Source of the DNA: Rhabditoides inermis
Taxonomy: Eukaryota > Nematoda > Chromadorea > Rhabditida > Rhabditidae
Direction: 5' to 3'
NCBI GenBank assembly: GCA_963966185.1
Contig: CAWZYM010000395.1
Coordinates: forward strand, 1 to 64,000
DNA length: 64,000 nucleotides
Each line of letters starts with the position of its first letter. Position 1 is the first letter of the stretch. Below the pieces are notes generated by a model, which was not told the origin of the DNA, did no database searches, and saw only the letters and a program-made list of their open reading frames with translations. Made by a program: the position numbers and the translations under genes. Shown in pieces: positions 42,197 to 54,984 of this stretch.

Positions 42197-43107
42197 ATGG
42201 ACGAGTTCGGCGTCGACTGTGTCGATGTCAACCTCATACTCAACATGTACAACGACTGGACCATTCTCATGGAAGTCCGGGTGAGTCTCTCTTCGCTCTC
42301 TCGTTCTCTCTCACTCTTTCTTTCCCTCTCTCTCTCCTTACTCACTTGGGATGGTTGAATTAGTCCCGTTACTTGTTGTTATGCAGTGTCAACTGGGCAT
42401 TCGAACGCTCATCGGCTAGCCAGTGCGCACTCGAAATAAAGCGGTTAGCCGCATGAGTCTCAAAACAGTGCAGAGTGAGGGAGAGAGTCGAGAGGAAGAG
42501 AGAGAGAGAGAGAGAGAGACAGAGGGGAGAGAGAGAGAGAGAGGGGGAAGAGAAACGGAGGCAAAAGGAAAGGGAGGGAGGAGGCAGAGAGAGAAAGAGG
42601 GGCTCGAGGAACCCTCCCCATTTCAAGGATATTACCCATTATACGCGCGCCCGAATTTCGAGAGACGCGAATCATATGATGGAATTATAATAGAAGAAGA
42701 AGAAGAGCCTATCGATCGCCCACAAAACTCCAACAAATTATGTCGTGATGAACCGTAACACCACATCATTTCACAGGTGGTGTACAGTATCATCTACGCC
42801 CTTATCTTCGCAGTGGGTCTGTGCGGCAACGGACTCCTCATTGCGTCCATCGTATTCCGGAAACGCTCGTCCGTCGCCAACGTATTCCTCATCAATCTAG
42901 CGGTATCAGACCTGGTGAGGGAGCTCCTCCTCCTCGTACTCCTGCATGTCGCCATTCACCCCCTTCACTCCACCTATTGCAGCTCTTGTGCATCACAGCT
43001 GTACCGATCACTCCTGTTCTCGCATTCATGAAGCGCTGGATGTTCGGACTCATTCTCTGCAAGCTCGTCCCCTCCTGCCAGGCCATATCCGGTATGGAAG
43101 AGAGAGG

Positions 43108-43138
<31 letters not shown>

Positions 43139-43282
43139 TAAATTGCGAGGGAGCGGAAAAGGGAAGGGTGTCCGCCATTGCATTACTCCCCCTCTCATTC
43201 CGCTATCCTAATTCCCGAAATCTGCCTCGAATGGCGCATTTCGGACACGAAAATAACCGTAAAACGTGAATGGGCTAGTGTA

Positions 43283-43317
<35 letters not shown>

Positions 43318-44228
43318 TGGAGAAAGGAAATCAGTGGGTAGAGGGAAGGGAACATTGCAGTGCTCATCTCATCCTGGTGTCTCTGCTACATTGCACTCGA
43401 TCGATACCGATCGATTGTCACTCCCATGAAAGAACCGTGGACAGTGCGATTCTCGCAGGTGAGAAGGGAGAGGGATGGAAGGGAATGGACCTGAGATTGC
43501 AGGTGCTCATCCTTGTTACATGGGTGGCCGCTATGGGCCTGTCGTCTCCTCTCTACTTCAGTCAGTCACTCCAGACACTCACAATGGAGAATATCACACT
43601 GTGCGGGGAGGTGAGATAGTATGCCATGCTAGGTGAAGATCGCTCATTTCCTATTGCAGTTCTGTGGAGAGTTCAACTGGCCGTCCGATGAGAGGACAAA
43701 GGCGAGTCTCCTCGCCAACTTTCCTGTCTCATACTGTCATTCAGGTCATCTACGGCTGTGTGCTGCTTGTTTTGCAGTTCTTCATTCCCATTCTCATTAT
43801 GTCGTTCTGCTACTGGAAGATCCTGCAGAAGGTGCGAGCCGACTGGATCGTCACCGAGGGTTCTATGCTCACGGCTGCGCAGCAGGCACAGGTACACCTC
43901 TTACCTTGTGTGTTGATTCGAATTTCAATCTACCACTACTGTATATAACTTTCTGCAGACGGCTGTGCGGAAGCGTCGTGTAATGTACGTATTGATCATG
44001 ATGGTGATAGTATTCATGGCTTCGTGGTTTCCCCTCTCCGCAGTCAATCTCATCAAGGATCTTGGCATACCAGTGGTGAGGCGAGAACAAGGAAGCGCAT
44101 CATCTCCTGTATTGCAGATTCTCGAGCAAATGTACTTCAAACTGCTCAATGTGCATGCCATAGCGATGACGAGTGTTGTTTGGAACCCACTGCTGTACTT
44201 CTGGATGAGCAAGGTAAGAGGGAGGAGA

Positions 44229-44274
<46 letters not shown>

Positions 44275-45091
44275 GAGTCATTTTCAGAGGCATCGCCGCG
44301 CGCTCAAAGATGACATGTTCTGGTTGACCAACCAGAGAAGGAACACGAATGTGGGAGTGAGTGCATTTTTCAACTTCCATGTGATATGTGTGCTTGGTAG
44401 GTTTTGTCTCGCTTCGCTCCGTCTCCTTCGGTCAGCCTCGTCTACCGTCGCACTCTCGAGAGACGCCTCGGACACAACATATTCAGGTATCACACATTCT
44501 CTCCCACATACCACATTGTGTGTTTTGGGGTGCGCACGCACGCGATGTTGGATGCGCTAGAAGAGAGAGGGAATCGAATAGAGAGAGGGAGAGAGGAAGG
44601 AGTGACAACAATCACACCTGGATGAATCGACACACCGAGACAATCGGATTGCGAAAGGGAGTACGAGGACGAGAGAGCGTCTCTCTCCCTTCTCCCCTCA
44701 CATCATAAGTGAATGTGGCAGGGGTATATCGTAGGGCATATGCACACTCGAAAGGGGAGGGGGCGAGGGGTGTTATGGGGTGTGTGCAATGCATGTTTGA
44801 GGCGCGGCACGCTAGCCGATCCCACGTGTACCGGACGAGAGAGGGCTCTCGCTGACCTACAGACCAACTGCTTCCTTCTCGTGCCTCTCATGCCACTATG
44901 TCAGGTTTGTCATCTCCCTTTTTTTCCTTTCTCTCTCTTTATACGTCTCTCTTTAGACGGTGCGGCGAAACAGTCATCTGGCGATCGACAACTCTCTTCT
45001 TCTGCCGGGGCAGCGCCGGCAGAGTCGTTCCTCGTTCAATAGTCACTCGTCTGCGGCCACTCAGGAGACGCGCACTGCGAAGGAGTGGTAG
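42197..45091 (+). CDS. class A GPCR, neuropeptide Y/F- or tachykinin-receptor-like
   Basis: A peptide-receptor-type rhodopsin family protein of the plasma membrane. N-terminus MDEFGVDCVDVNLILNMYND, then TM1 IIYALIFAVGLCGNGLLIAS, TM2 with NVFLINLAVSDLLLCITAVP, TM3 ending in the DRY box (CLCYIALDRYRSIV), TM4 VLILVTWVAAMGLSSPLYF, an extracellular loop with a cysteine (ITLCGE, FCGEFNW), TM5 LLVLQFFIPILIMSFCYWKI, TM6 MYVLIMMVIVFMASWFPLSA, TM7 with NPLLYFW in place of NPxxY, and a cytosolic tail ending ATQETRTAKEW. About 13 exons. The intron after RTK uses a GC donor (43702). Several introns carry GA or GT tracts. The start is chosen as the ATG nearest TM1; an in-frame ATG at 42068 would lengthen the N-terminus. 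The ligand cannot be told from the sequence. Confidence -1.
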
Positions 45092-45711
45092 AAGCAGTCG
45101 CCCCCTTCCCTCTCATCCCACTCTCTCTCACCCCCTGGTGCCCTATCCATACTGGTATTGTGTGGCGTTTTCTCTCAGCATCGCGAATAAACTGTTTTCC
45201 ATTTTGAGCTGTGTTGTTCGTTTACGAGCGAGTATCGTCTAATCCGTGGTATGTGGTATGTCCTCTTGCGCAACCCCTTCTCACTACTACTGCCTTCTCA
45301 ACCGGTCCACAAATCCTCACCGATCTCCGCCCCTGTCCGCGGTTTTTCCTCGCGACTCGACACAACGACGGCAGATGCAACAGTTGGTGATACAGGTTCT
45401 TTGCGGCGGCAGTCGCGGTCCATTGCTCCAATCCCCTTCCCCTTCCTCCCCCCCCTCTCCCTCCAGACTCACACACATGCGATACTGAACCCACTGCGTG
45501 TTTGGTCGATTTCGCTTTCGGCCGGCTGGATTTACGGCCTTCCCTTGTATGTGCATTGTATGCCGCGCCCTTACTGTAATATCTCCGCCTATACACACAT
45601 CGTCTTTTTTCGCATATTGCATACACACCCCCTCGTTTTCCTTTCACTCGTTCGAATATTTCACATTCTGTCCCGTTCCAAGGGAGGCGATGAGTCAGTG
45701 ACAGTGAGGAG

Positions 45712-48700
45712 ATGCAACTACGGAGGCTACACGGCTGGAAGAAGACTATCTTTCACTGGTAAGATGAATTTAAAAGGTAAAAGGAACAATCAAACATTTT
45801 TATTGAGGTATTGTCATGCCATCTTCAACTTTCCCTGGACCGTTCTTCTCCTGACTGCCGCAGTGGGCTCGTGTCTTTCGGCTGTCGGCATCTATCTTCA
45901 CTATGACGCCCTGGATTTCGATCCAACTATGGTAAAAGTGCCATAATTTCGCCAGGCCATGAATTTGTCTTTGCAGGGTTTCGAGAACCGTCACGACTCT
46001 TTGTCCAACGCTCGCCTGGCGCTGACTCTTCTACCGGATCAGCTGGCAGACTGGCATACATTGTTCAAGAAGCAGAAAGTGAAAAGAGAAGCTAGGTACA
46101 TAAGAAGAAATAATGGGAACAGTTGAGTACTGTTCATTTCATTTCAGTAACATTGAGACGCAAGTAGATCAGGATCAGGAGAGCGATTTCCAATTGCGCA
46201 CCATGGATATGGACGCTATTGCAGAGTAGGAGCACATCATTTATATCAATTATTAGCATTCACAGATCAACTCCGCCTGTGATACAAGCAGATGACACGG
46301 TCGAGTCGTCTGGGAATGCGATAGACGTGGACAATGCGACGGAAGCATTCACGATCAACTACGACGACTACGGACAGGATTTCGAGCCGTCCCTCTCCGA
46401 CATGCAGTCAGACTGGTGTGCGCAGCTAATGGCAGCAGGCGACAACGGACCACTCCGATACTCCTACCTCACATACTTCTCCAAGATCGTATTCTCATCG
46501 GCTTCATTTGAACAGGTATTCGTGCGCCCTATTCTCTCCACTGGTTTTTGTAGTTGTTCACAGTATCTGCTTTCCGCCGACTGTGCCGAATCGATTCAAT
46601 TCTGGAGGAGCTGAGAAATGAGACGGGATACCAGGTAGGCATGATTCATTCTATTATGAATCAACTACATTCGCTCACAAATGAGATTCGCTTTCTTTTC
46701 ACGATGGGGATTACGGTGTTTAGAGAAATATCAGCCCGTTGGATCTGATGGTATTTTAAAATTGACAAAAGTTTGCGGGAATTGAACCCACGAACACCGT
46801 CTGGCCAAGTTGAAGTGCTACGACTAGATATGATTTGGAATTGACAAATTAAAAAAAAATGTGATCGCGTGCAATTTTCGCTGTTCAATCGTTTAGTATA
46901 CTGTAGAACTGAACTATGGGATTCCATAGAATTTCTATTAAAAAAAGTTGAGTTGAGTTTGAACCGAATTTGCAGGTGTCAGCTATGCTGCCATTCTCAC
47001 TCAACCTCGCGTACTACTCAACTTGCGTCAATCTCTCCACCCCAAACACATGTGACGCGATCAACCAGCATGAGTGAGTGCAGGTGGAGATGAGAAACGG
47101 ACAGATATGGACTCGTTGACAGCATCGACCACCTCGCGTCTGTGTTCGTATCGTGTGGTGCGAACTCCTCCTCGTCTGCTGCCTGCTCCACTCCACTTAT
47201 CACACAGCTACAAGACTACATCCTTCCCGGGCAGTCGACGCGCGACGCGCCATACCACACGGCCGTCATTCTCAAAGTGAGTCCTGTCCAATTCTATATC
47301 CTATTCCTAAGTCGGTCTCGCCCAATTCTATCCAATTCCACCCTATTCCTACTCCTACTCTCTCATACCCCTGTCTGATAATCCGCTCTCAGCTCACTCT
47401 GTCGCGCGGCGGCGACGACGCGTTCCCCTTTTACACCGCCCTGCTGGACAGGCTGGAGGAGGAGTTCGATGACGACGAGCTTCGCCTCGATGGAGCCCAC
47501 TTCAACACACAACAGAGGTGCGAGAAACACATGCAGCATAGACGAATCGAGACGAAACATGATTCAGGCAGTTCTTGGAAAGCCTGCAAGGCGATCTGAT
47601 GTTGTGTGGGGTGAGTGCGGGTCTGGTGTCGCTGACCCTACTGCTCTACTCGCGTCGGCTATTGTTTACCCTCGCAGTCACGGCTACAGTGTTCCTGAGT
47701 GTGGGAACGGGATACTTTGTCTACACGGTACGGTCCTCTTTCTTTCTGGCTTCTACTTCCTTCAGGTTGTCTTCTCCCTCCACTTCTTCCCTTTTCTCAA
47801 CCTTCTCGCACTTGTTCTACTCGTTGCCATTGGAGCAGACGATGCGTTCCTATTATCCAGCTACTACAACGATATGGAGAAGGTACACATACTTATATTT
47901 CATACACGTCGTATTAATGATTTGAGTCGCAAGCTGCCTCGAGTGTTCACATCATGCACCTTGGAGGAAGTGTGGAGAAGGAGAAGCAGGAAGTAGTATA
48001 AACTGAAGTTCAATCTGTCTGACTCCATTTCTTTAGATGGACAGTTTTCGCTCGCTGCTCCGTCGCAGTTTCGCCCACACTTTCCTCTCGATGCTCGTCA
48101 CATCGGTGACAACATTTGTCGCATTTCTATCAAATCTCATGAGTGACGTCATAGTACTACGGTATGATTTATGCTAACGTATGTGACAACAACTTGATTT
48201 CAGATGTTTCGGCATCTTCGCGTCTATCGTGATAGTGTTGAACTACTTGTCTCTTCTGTTGATGATCGCTCCTGCTTACTATATATCACTGCGGAGGGAG
48301 AGAGAGGAGAAAAAGGGCAGAGGAATCAGCAAATATAGGTGAGCACCGCGACATTTCACTTCTAACAAGCTGTTCAGGTTGTTGATTCTGGATCTTCAAC
48401 TGAAGCGGGAGCAGTTTTCTTGTCTCTTTGCGAGAGCGGTGTACCGCCTCCGCTTTCTCTCGCTCCTGCTACTCGCATGTTCCATGTGTTTCTCGCTGGT
48501 CGCCCTTCTCCTCCATCCCACCATCCGTCTTCCGGACAACAATCCGATGCAGCTGCTCCGCGCGTCCCACCCATTCGAGTGGTTCGCAGAGGAGACGCCC
48601 GCACTCTTCCACTTCGATGACAGAAGCCCCTTCAGGCACTCGGAGGTATACCTGCTCGGAGTCAACCCTGTTAGGTACGAACCATGTATAAGTTGGACAC

Positions 48701-50040
48701 GTTCCGAACAATGGTATTCAGAGCTTCATCGTCACTCAATCCTCGCAACAGGGGGCGGTTCTCCTTTGATCCGCGCTTCCACATCGACAACTATCAAGAT
48801 ATTCTGAGAATTCAGGCAATATACATGCTCACTCTATTGATGATGAGCGAAGTTTTTAGAATATGACGAACTGGGCGAATCGTCGAGTGGAGGAGAGTGT
48901 GAAGCACACGTCGATCTTCATCAATGGGTTCGTCAACTGGACGCGGTTCCACTGCGAGTCCGCAGCCAAAGGATGCTGCGAGCAAGACGAGGTAAGTACG
49001 AATAACATCAAACATACAAGCCTGCTCAGTTCGCTGCCGGTCCATGTCTCATTCGATTCGCTCGGTCCTTCTCCGCTCCTCAATTACCCTCACCTTCTCT
49101 CTCCACGCCCACTGATGGACCTCTGTTTGACAAACAAGGAGAATTGAGGTATTGCATTTTTATTTTTTTATGTAAGTTGTATGTAGAAAACCTAATTATA
49201 TATGTTAAGTACTTGATTAAGCAAATGAATGGTTTTGTGCGCCCCCAAAACGCGAGGCGCGATGCAGCTGCACTACGGTAGTTTATTTTCCCGCCAATTT
49301 TCTGAGCCGCGTGCGGGAAGCGGAAAGCGCGAGATAAAAGGCGCCGCATGTAGCAACACATTATCGCAACTCCACTCTCACTACATTAGTTTGTTCATCC
49401 TTTCTTTCACAATGAAAATAACCAGTGCATATTCAGAGGCTATTATATACAAGTGCCGTCATCGATTCCACTTTCTATGCGGTACACGCCAATTCGGCAG
49501 CTATTCGCCGATATAGAGGAGACGTGTATCGGACTCCGAACAGGAGGTACTCTCTTCTTCGATTGATCTTCGATTGAAGCTTCGATTGATGTCCGTTCCA
49601 GACTGGCATGTGTTGTGTGTGTCCCATTCGGATGTGACCAGACTGCGCGGTCTCCTCACAACTCTTGTCCCCAGTACAGCCGAGTCTGTGAGTGCACTCT
49701 CAGTCTACCTCTCTATCAGATTACTCAGGTCCTTCTCTCAATCGCCGCGTGTCTGTGCGTGATCGTGCTATCCACTCGTCGTCCCCTTCTATCTGCAGTC
49801 GCCATACTATGCATATCGGATGTCGTCCTTTCCACTCTAGCCTGCATTGTCTGCATGGGTAGGCATCCTCTGATTACAGCAGTCGCATTCATTCCAGGAT
49901 GGTCGATCAACGTCGTCGAAGCTACCATCATTGTACTCACCATTGGACTCTCATTCGATTTCACCCTTCACTTCGCAGTTGCACACAGACACGCGAGAGG
50001 AGCGGGGCCGGAGGAGAGGATACGGTGGGGAGAGGGAGAT

Positions 50041-50080
<40 letters not shown>

Positions 50081-50400
50081 TAGACGGACGAAGAGATGGA
50101 AAGAGGAACTTGTTGCAGGAATGCCCAATCGTCGGCGGGAGTGGCGTCTCTTGGGGGTGCGACGACGCTTCTAGCCTGTGGTGTGCCCCTTTTCTTTGCT
50201 GGAACCAGTATCTTCTACGAAATAGGTATGACCAAGTCTTCCTCCCGGTCACTCCCCGTCTTTCAGGAGTGATTCTATGCATCATGGGAGTTCTTTCGTT
50301 GGTTGTGTCATCTGTTGTCTTCCCTGGTATCCTCTCCCTCACACAATGCGGTCATCGAGTTTCCACCGTCAACGTCCAAAACATACATCTCGCATATTGA
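45712..50400 (+). CDS. DISP: Dispatched-family RND transporter
   Basis: Dispatched proteins are RND/sterol-sensing-domain proteins that release lipid-modified Hedgehog-type ligands; nematode members act in cuticle and epithelial secretion. Visible: N-terminal helix WTVLLLTAAVGSCLSAVGIY, a first extracellular domain (FTINYDDYGQDFEPSLSDMQ, CRIDSILEELRNETGYQ, NLAYYSTCVNLSTPNTCDAI), RND core helices with the family signature VAIGADDAFLLSSYYNDMEK, LRRSFAHTFLSMLVTSVTTF and VIVLRCFGIFASIVIVLNYL, a second extracellular domain (LPDNNPMQLLRASHPFEWF, SIFINGFVNWTRFHCESAAK), and the second half with TIGLSFDFTLHFAVAHRHA and AGVASLGGATTLLACGVPLF, ending in NVQNIHLAY. Acidic residues in GADD and SFDF match the RND proton/cation site. 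About 18 exons, with a SINE in one intron. ATG 45712 opens the frame. Its first four exons are duplicated at 36741-37189. Confidence -1.
46746..46830 (-). mobile_element. tRNA-derived SINE in Dispatched intron
   Basis: The minus strand reads CTAGTCGTAGCACTTCAACT, TGGCCAGACGGTGTTCGTGG, box B GTGGGTTCAATTCCCGC and then AAACTTTTGTCAATTTTAAA. The tail resembles that of the SINE at 25360. It is too diverged in the acceptor stem to be a working tRNA. Confidence -1.
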
Positions 50401-50654
50401 TATTGATATTGATTATTATTATAATAATTTGGGTACATAATTGCCAGCAAACAGAGAATGTGAATAAATAGATTTATTAATTACTTTATTAAAGCCACCA
50501 ACTGGGTGAATGGTAAGTATATCGCAGATTCTCATTATCAACTGAAAGATGGTTAAGATTAGATCAAATAAATTAGGGGTTAGGGAATAGAAATCTTGTG
50601 TGGAATTTGAGTAGTAGAAGGTAGAGAGAATTGGTCGTATCGGGGCGGAGTGGA

Positions 50655-51044
50655 TTAGGCTACAGTCTCTTCGAGGGAGAGAACTTTGGGCTTGATGAGA
50701 GTGACCACTGTCTCCTCGCTCTTCTCCACGGGAGCTGACGTCTCCTTCTCCTCCTTCTCCTCTTTCACCTCCTTCACTTCGTTGTTGTTCTCCAGAGCTG
50801 GCTCAGCCTGCTTCTCTTCCTTCTCATTGTCCTGCTCCTTCTGATCCACGGGTGCAGGTAGCTCGGGAGAAGCGCTGCGAGAGGAGCAGTCATCATCGTG
50901 CTCCTGCTCCGCCTGCTCCTGCTCCGCCTGCTCCTTCTCCTCCTCTTCCTTCTCATTTATTTGCTCTCCCTTAGCAGCAGCCAGCTCGCGCTTCTCTGCA
51001 CGCACCACCTGCAGATGTTTGTTCAAATCTCTGCTCTTCGACAT
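50655..51044 (-). CDS. acidic Glu/Lys-rich protein (possible terminal exon)
   Basis: A single open exon from MSKSRDLNKHLQVVRAEKRE through long EEKEQAEQ-type and NEVKEVKEEKEEKE stretches to VTLIKPKVLSLEETVA. Low complexity, probably disordered or coiled coil; no family recognised. Upstream lies a 100-bp CT/GA tract (51086-51186) and a possible further exon at 51190-51270, so the ATG at 51044 may be internal. Convergent with Dispatched, whose stop is 255 bp away. Confidence -1.
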   Translation of the reverse strand: MSKSRDLNKHLQVVRAEKRELAAAKGEQINEKEEEEKEQAEQEQAEQEHDDDCSSRSASPELPAPVDQKEQDNEKEEKQAEPALENNNEVKEVKEEKEEKETSAPVEKSEETVVTLIKPKVLSLEETVA

Positions 51045-51060
51045 TTATCTTTCTTCGGCT

Positions 51061-51085
51061 CTCTATCTCTCTCTCTCATTTCTTC

Positions 51086-51133
<48 letters not shown>

Positions 51134-51134
51134 A

Positions 51135-51186
<52 letters not shown>
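51061..51186. repeat. CT/GA dinucleotide microsatellite
   Basis: Almost uninterrupted CT on the plus strand for more than 100 bp, between the acidic exon and its possible upstream exon. Confidence -1.
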
Positions 51187-51189
<3 letters not shown>

Positions 51190-51687
51190 CCTTGTCTACG
51201 AGGATTCGCATGACGACCCTGCAGGTGTGGGAGTCGTTGGTTCTGTTCTTCCTCCGCCGTTGTTCGGGCTGCAATCATTTGTCTCAGTCTCCTCTTTCTC
51301 ATCGCCCACCACTCAACACATCAACCATCCAGTTATCCGCACGCTCTCACACACGGGAGGCTTTATTGGTTGGCACTTGAGAATAACAAACGAAAAAAAC
51401 ACACACGCACTAAATATATATCTATGACGAATGTACACAAAAATAATAACACAGAAATATCATGCAAAAAGAATTAGAATATGAAATGCTAGAGCGACTC
51501 ATGCTGGGTTGTTGTTGTGTTGTGGAAATGAACGGTACACGTATGGAGGACAGGTTGTCTGTGATGGGTCAAGTGAAACTGGAGGCAACGTCATGTATGC
51601 GCGGCGGGCGGGCGCGGAAGGCACTCGGCTCGAATCGGGGGACGAGGGGGCGGGGTTAGTGGGGGCGGGGTTAGCGAGAGTGATGCG

Positions 51688-52796
51688 TCAGAAGCACAGC
51701 ACGTAGGCGTGCTTTGGGAAGGAGCACTTGGAGGCGATGTTCCTTCGGGGGAACCAGTACTTGCGGCGGCGCACCTTTTTCCGGCCGGCAGACGAAGAGC
51801 TGCTCTCCATTGCAGACGCGCCCTCGCCAGCGTTGTTATTGTTAGTGCCGTCGGCCAGCGGCTGCTTCGGCTGACGCTGACGCTTCCGTTTCTCCTTGCC
51901 TGGCTGCTGCTCCATCTCCGCCTGCTCCTTCTCCTTCTGCTCCCCCTGAACGGCGGGCGGCTAGGGAGAAGCGAGGGGAGGAGAGAGAGACGGGCTCACC
52001 TCAATGTTCGATATGGAGATCTGGAGTCCGGCGGCGCCTTCTTTCACTTGGCGCTCCTCGTCCTTCTTCTCACCTCCGCGACGACCTGGACGTGGCACGC
52101 TCACAACACATTCATCCACCCACGTACTCACCCCCGCGGGCCTTGCCTGCCCCCGCTCCTCCTCCACTCCTCCTCTGACCGCTCTTCTCCTGCTTCTCCT
52201 CCTCTCCCTCACCACTGTACGTCACTCTGCCCTCAAGACGGCCACCCTGAATATCCCAATCATCACAGTTCTGTAATGTATTTGTACCTTGACGGTCTGT
52301 GCTCGAGGAGATGACTTCTTGGCTGCTTCCTTCTCCTTCTTGTCCTTCTGTCCCTTCGGGGTGCGCACCTGTTCCATTGAGGGAACGTTCTCGCGCCATT
52401 CAGCAGCACTCAAATGATGATTGAAAATGAAGAATATAACAAAATAATGTGAAATACTCACGGCGTCTTTCCGACATCCCACTCGCGTCCGCCTCCAGAA
52501 TTCTTCTTGGAGGGTGGACTACTCTTCTGAAAAAGTCAATGTAAATCACAGAAATAAATGCGTTTGTACCTTGGGTGTCTCCTCCTTGGGCTTGGGCTTG
52601 GGCTTCTGTCCGTCACTGGCCTGCTCTCTGTCCAACTCAATCTCCTGCAAAAATAAATTCCTGTTTTATTTGCTCCTTCTCCTTCCTCGCTTACCTTGAC
52701 TCTTTGATTGATCTTCTCGTTCTTCTGTCGAATGAGGGCGATCTTTCTGTCCAATTCCTCCTCCTCTTCTTTCGTCCTCACCTTCTCCTTCTCCAT
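51688..52796 (-). CDS. CCDC9-like lysine/glutamate-rich protein
   Basis: Seven or eight short exons. The N-terminus is a coiled coil (KEEEEELDRKIALIRQKNEK, INQRVKEIELDREQASDGQK) that resembles the start of CCDC9-family proteins (ELDKRIEALRRKN type). It is followed by disordered basic segments (KPKPKEETPK, GGGREWDVGKTP, KGQKDKKEKEAAKK, GGRLEGRVTYSGEGEEEKQE). The C-terminal exon is arginine-rich (AGRKKVRRRKYWFPRRNI) and ends KCSFPKHAYVLCF. The last introns are 35-60 bp. CCDC9 in vertebrates associates with RNA and the exon junction complex; here the assignment rests on the N-terminal helix and the REWD motif and is moderate. The ATG at 52796 is the first codon of the helix; no close AG acceptor was noted. 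Confidence -1.
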
Positions 52797-53610
52797 CCTA
52801 CAATCACATGAATCAATCGCGATTCATTAATAATCAATCACGAATCATCACTATTAGATCAGCACAGGGCGGCAGCTCAAATCAATACGAGATTAGCGCA
52901 TTTCGAGTGATAACAAGAGTGGGATGGAAAGAGGGGCGCTGTTATTGTCGCGATTAGAGAAGAGTCGAGCCGCACACAGGTGAGTGTTGTTTTTACAGAT
53001 TTCGAGCGGTAGAGAGTAGATGTTGCGGGTGTTAAAAAGAGTGGGGGAAGAGATCGATCGATGGTGGGAAAGAAGCGCGCGAATTGCAGGGCAGAAGAAA
53101 GCAGGGAAGAACAAACAAAGTGTAGAGTGGATACGGCTGGCGGGGAAGGAGCAGGAGAAGGAGAAGGAGCAGGAGCAGAAGAGGGGATGGACACGGGAGG
53201 ATGTGACGGACGCGATGTGACAGGGCGGAATGGGAGACGGAAGGAATCGGCGGATGAGATCCGGCATTGTATCATTCCTCGATGAGCAAACAGGGGATAT
53301 GCGGGAGAGAGCTACGCATGTTACACCATCACACCACAAACACTCACACATTGTTTGGACAGTACTCCTCCCTCTCTCCCACTACCAGCAAAGTCGACAC
53401 ACGTATTATGCGTTTTATATTATGCGCATATGAATAGGAACGGATTGGAGGGAGAGGAGAGGGGGAGATGGAAGGGACAGGGGGGAGACTCTCGCAAAAA
53501 CTCTCCATGCAACAGATGTCGAGTGCATGGTGCAAGCACTTGTATGATTGATCCGAGACGAATTGCAGTCGATGCAAACTGTTCATCGCACAGATTTGCG
53601 GATGCGCGGC

Positions 53611-53676
<66 letters not shown>

Positions 53677-54984
53677 TAATGAGAGGTGAGACTGACAGTG
53701 ATTGGAGTGACACACGACGCATCCGATCAGTGCCCGACGCATTATTCATACTCGTTAGTGCGCGATTCATAGTAGCGAAATGAAAGTGATCGGAAGGTGG
53801 CATGAGGTGAAAGAAAGATGATCGATCTATCATGTGCCACAATATAGGGGAGAGAGAGAGAGAGGGAGAGAGAGAGAGAGGTGGTAGGGCGAGGGGGAGA
53901 GATGCGATATTCGATAGCTGGCTCGTATTATGTGATCGCGAGTGGAAATAGATGGAGAAAGAACGCAGACTGACTGCATACAATGAATGATACACCACTG
54001 TGTATGCCACACGGCCTTATCGGATGAACAGAAAAAGGATGCACTGTAGTGAGAGAAAACCCGGCTACTTTCGTAGTGAGAGAGTAAATGAAAGTGAGTG
54101 AATGTGTTCACTTGAGGCGATCGATAATTGGTAACAGAGTGAGCTGTCGGACATGACGAGAAACCAACGCAAAACTCGTTGCCCCGACACACAACACACG
54201 CATTGCATACGTGTTTTCATCGATCCAAGTACCGAATAAATCAGACGACGGTTCCCGCTATGGAATGTTGTGTACATTGACCTATCAAAGGAGAGAGAGA
54301 GGGAAAGAGGGGAGATATAGAGGGAGGGAGAGAAAGGGCGCAGGATAGAGAGAGGGCAAAGAGGGAGAGTGAGGGTGCACGAATATGGTGAGTTGGATGG
54401 AGTGAGATAAGCATGATCTGATCACAAGGACAATGCAAGGACACGATGAAAGGCTGACAAATGAGAGGACGGTGGAGCGAACGGACGGGCGAATATTTGC
54501 GAGCGGACACAGATAACATGTGTACAAACAGTAGAAAGCGGGCCGCCGAGTCGGAACGAATTGAGATCATTTGTATAGCGGAACATGCAGTCGAGAAAAG
54601 CGAGAGAGTGCGCGAGAGAGTGCGCGAACAGAGAGTGCCAGATTCTCCGTATCCACCCGTAAATTCGAGCAGAAAGGAAAAGAAAGAAGGGATAGGATCG
54701 GGATCCCACATCACAAATCTCCGTTTTTTCTCTCTCGCCCCTGGTTCTACTATCATCCATTCCACATCCACATCATCAATAATTCTCTCTCAATTTGCGA
54801 AAAATAACATTGTCGCGCTCGAACGCACAAGTAGGAGTCTGGTGCTCTAATGATAATTCGAATCTCAGCTGTTTATAGTAGGCATCGTCATATTTTTTAG
54901 TTTCGTTGGCGGCGTTTTTTTATTTATAATAATCATTTTTCTGTAAATATGCTATGTTCTTATTTCATTAAAATTCCTATAGCG
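52797..54984. other. 2.2 kb purine-rich intergenic region, no gene recognised
   Basis: Long GA-rich stretches, including a (GA)n tract at 53613-53674, others near 53845-53880 and 54290-54370, and GGAGCAGGAGAAGG-type repeats near 53145. Reading frames are open only because of low complexity. Confidence -1.
53613..53674. repeat. (GA)n microsatellite
   Basis: About 31 uninterrupted GA dinucleotides in the intergenic region before SREK1IP1. Confidence -1.

Larger units (their letters stand above)
37190..46160. repeat. tandem duplication unit 2 (8971 bp)
   Basis: The more complete unit. It contains the whole membrane-protein gene, the whole four-TM-like gene and the whole GPCR gene, and runs into the intact Dispatched gene. 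Offset from unit 1 is 7254 bp up to the deletion point. Confidence -1.

Noticed and set aside
53613..53674. Telomere-like or structural repeat
   Set aside because: Pure GA dinucleotide; no telomeric TTAGGC-type motif is present anywhere in the window.
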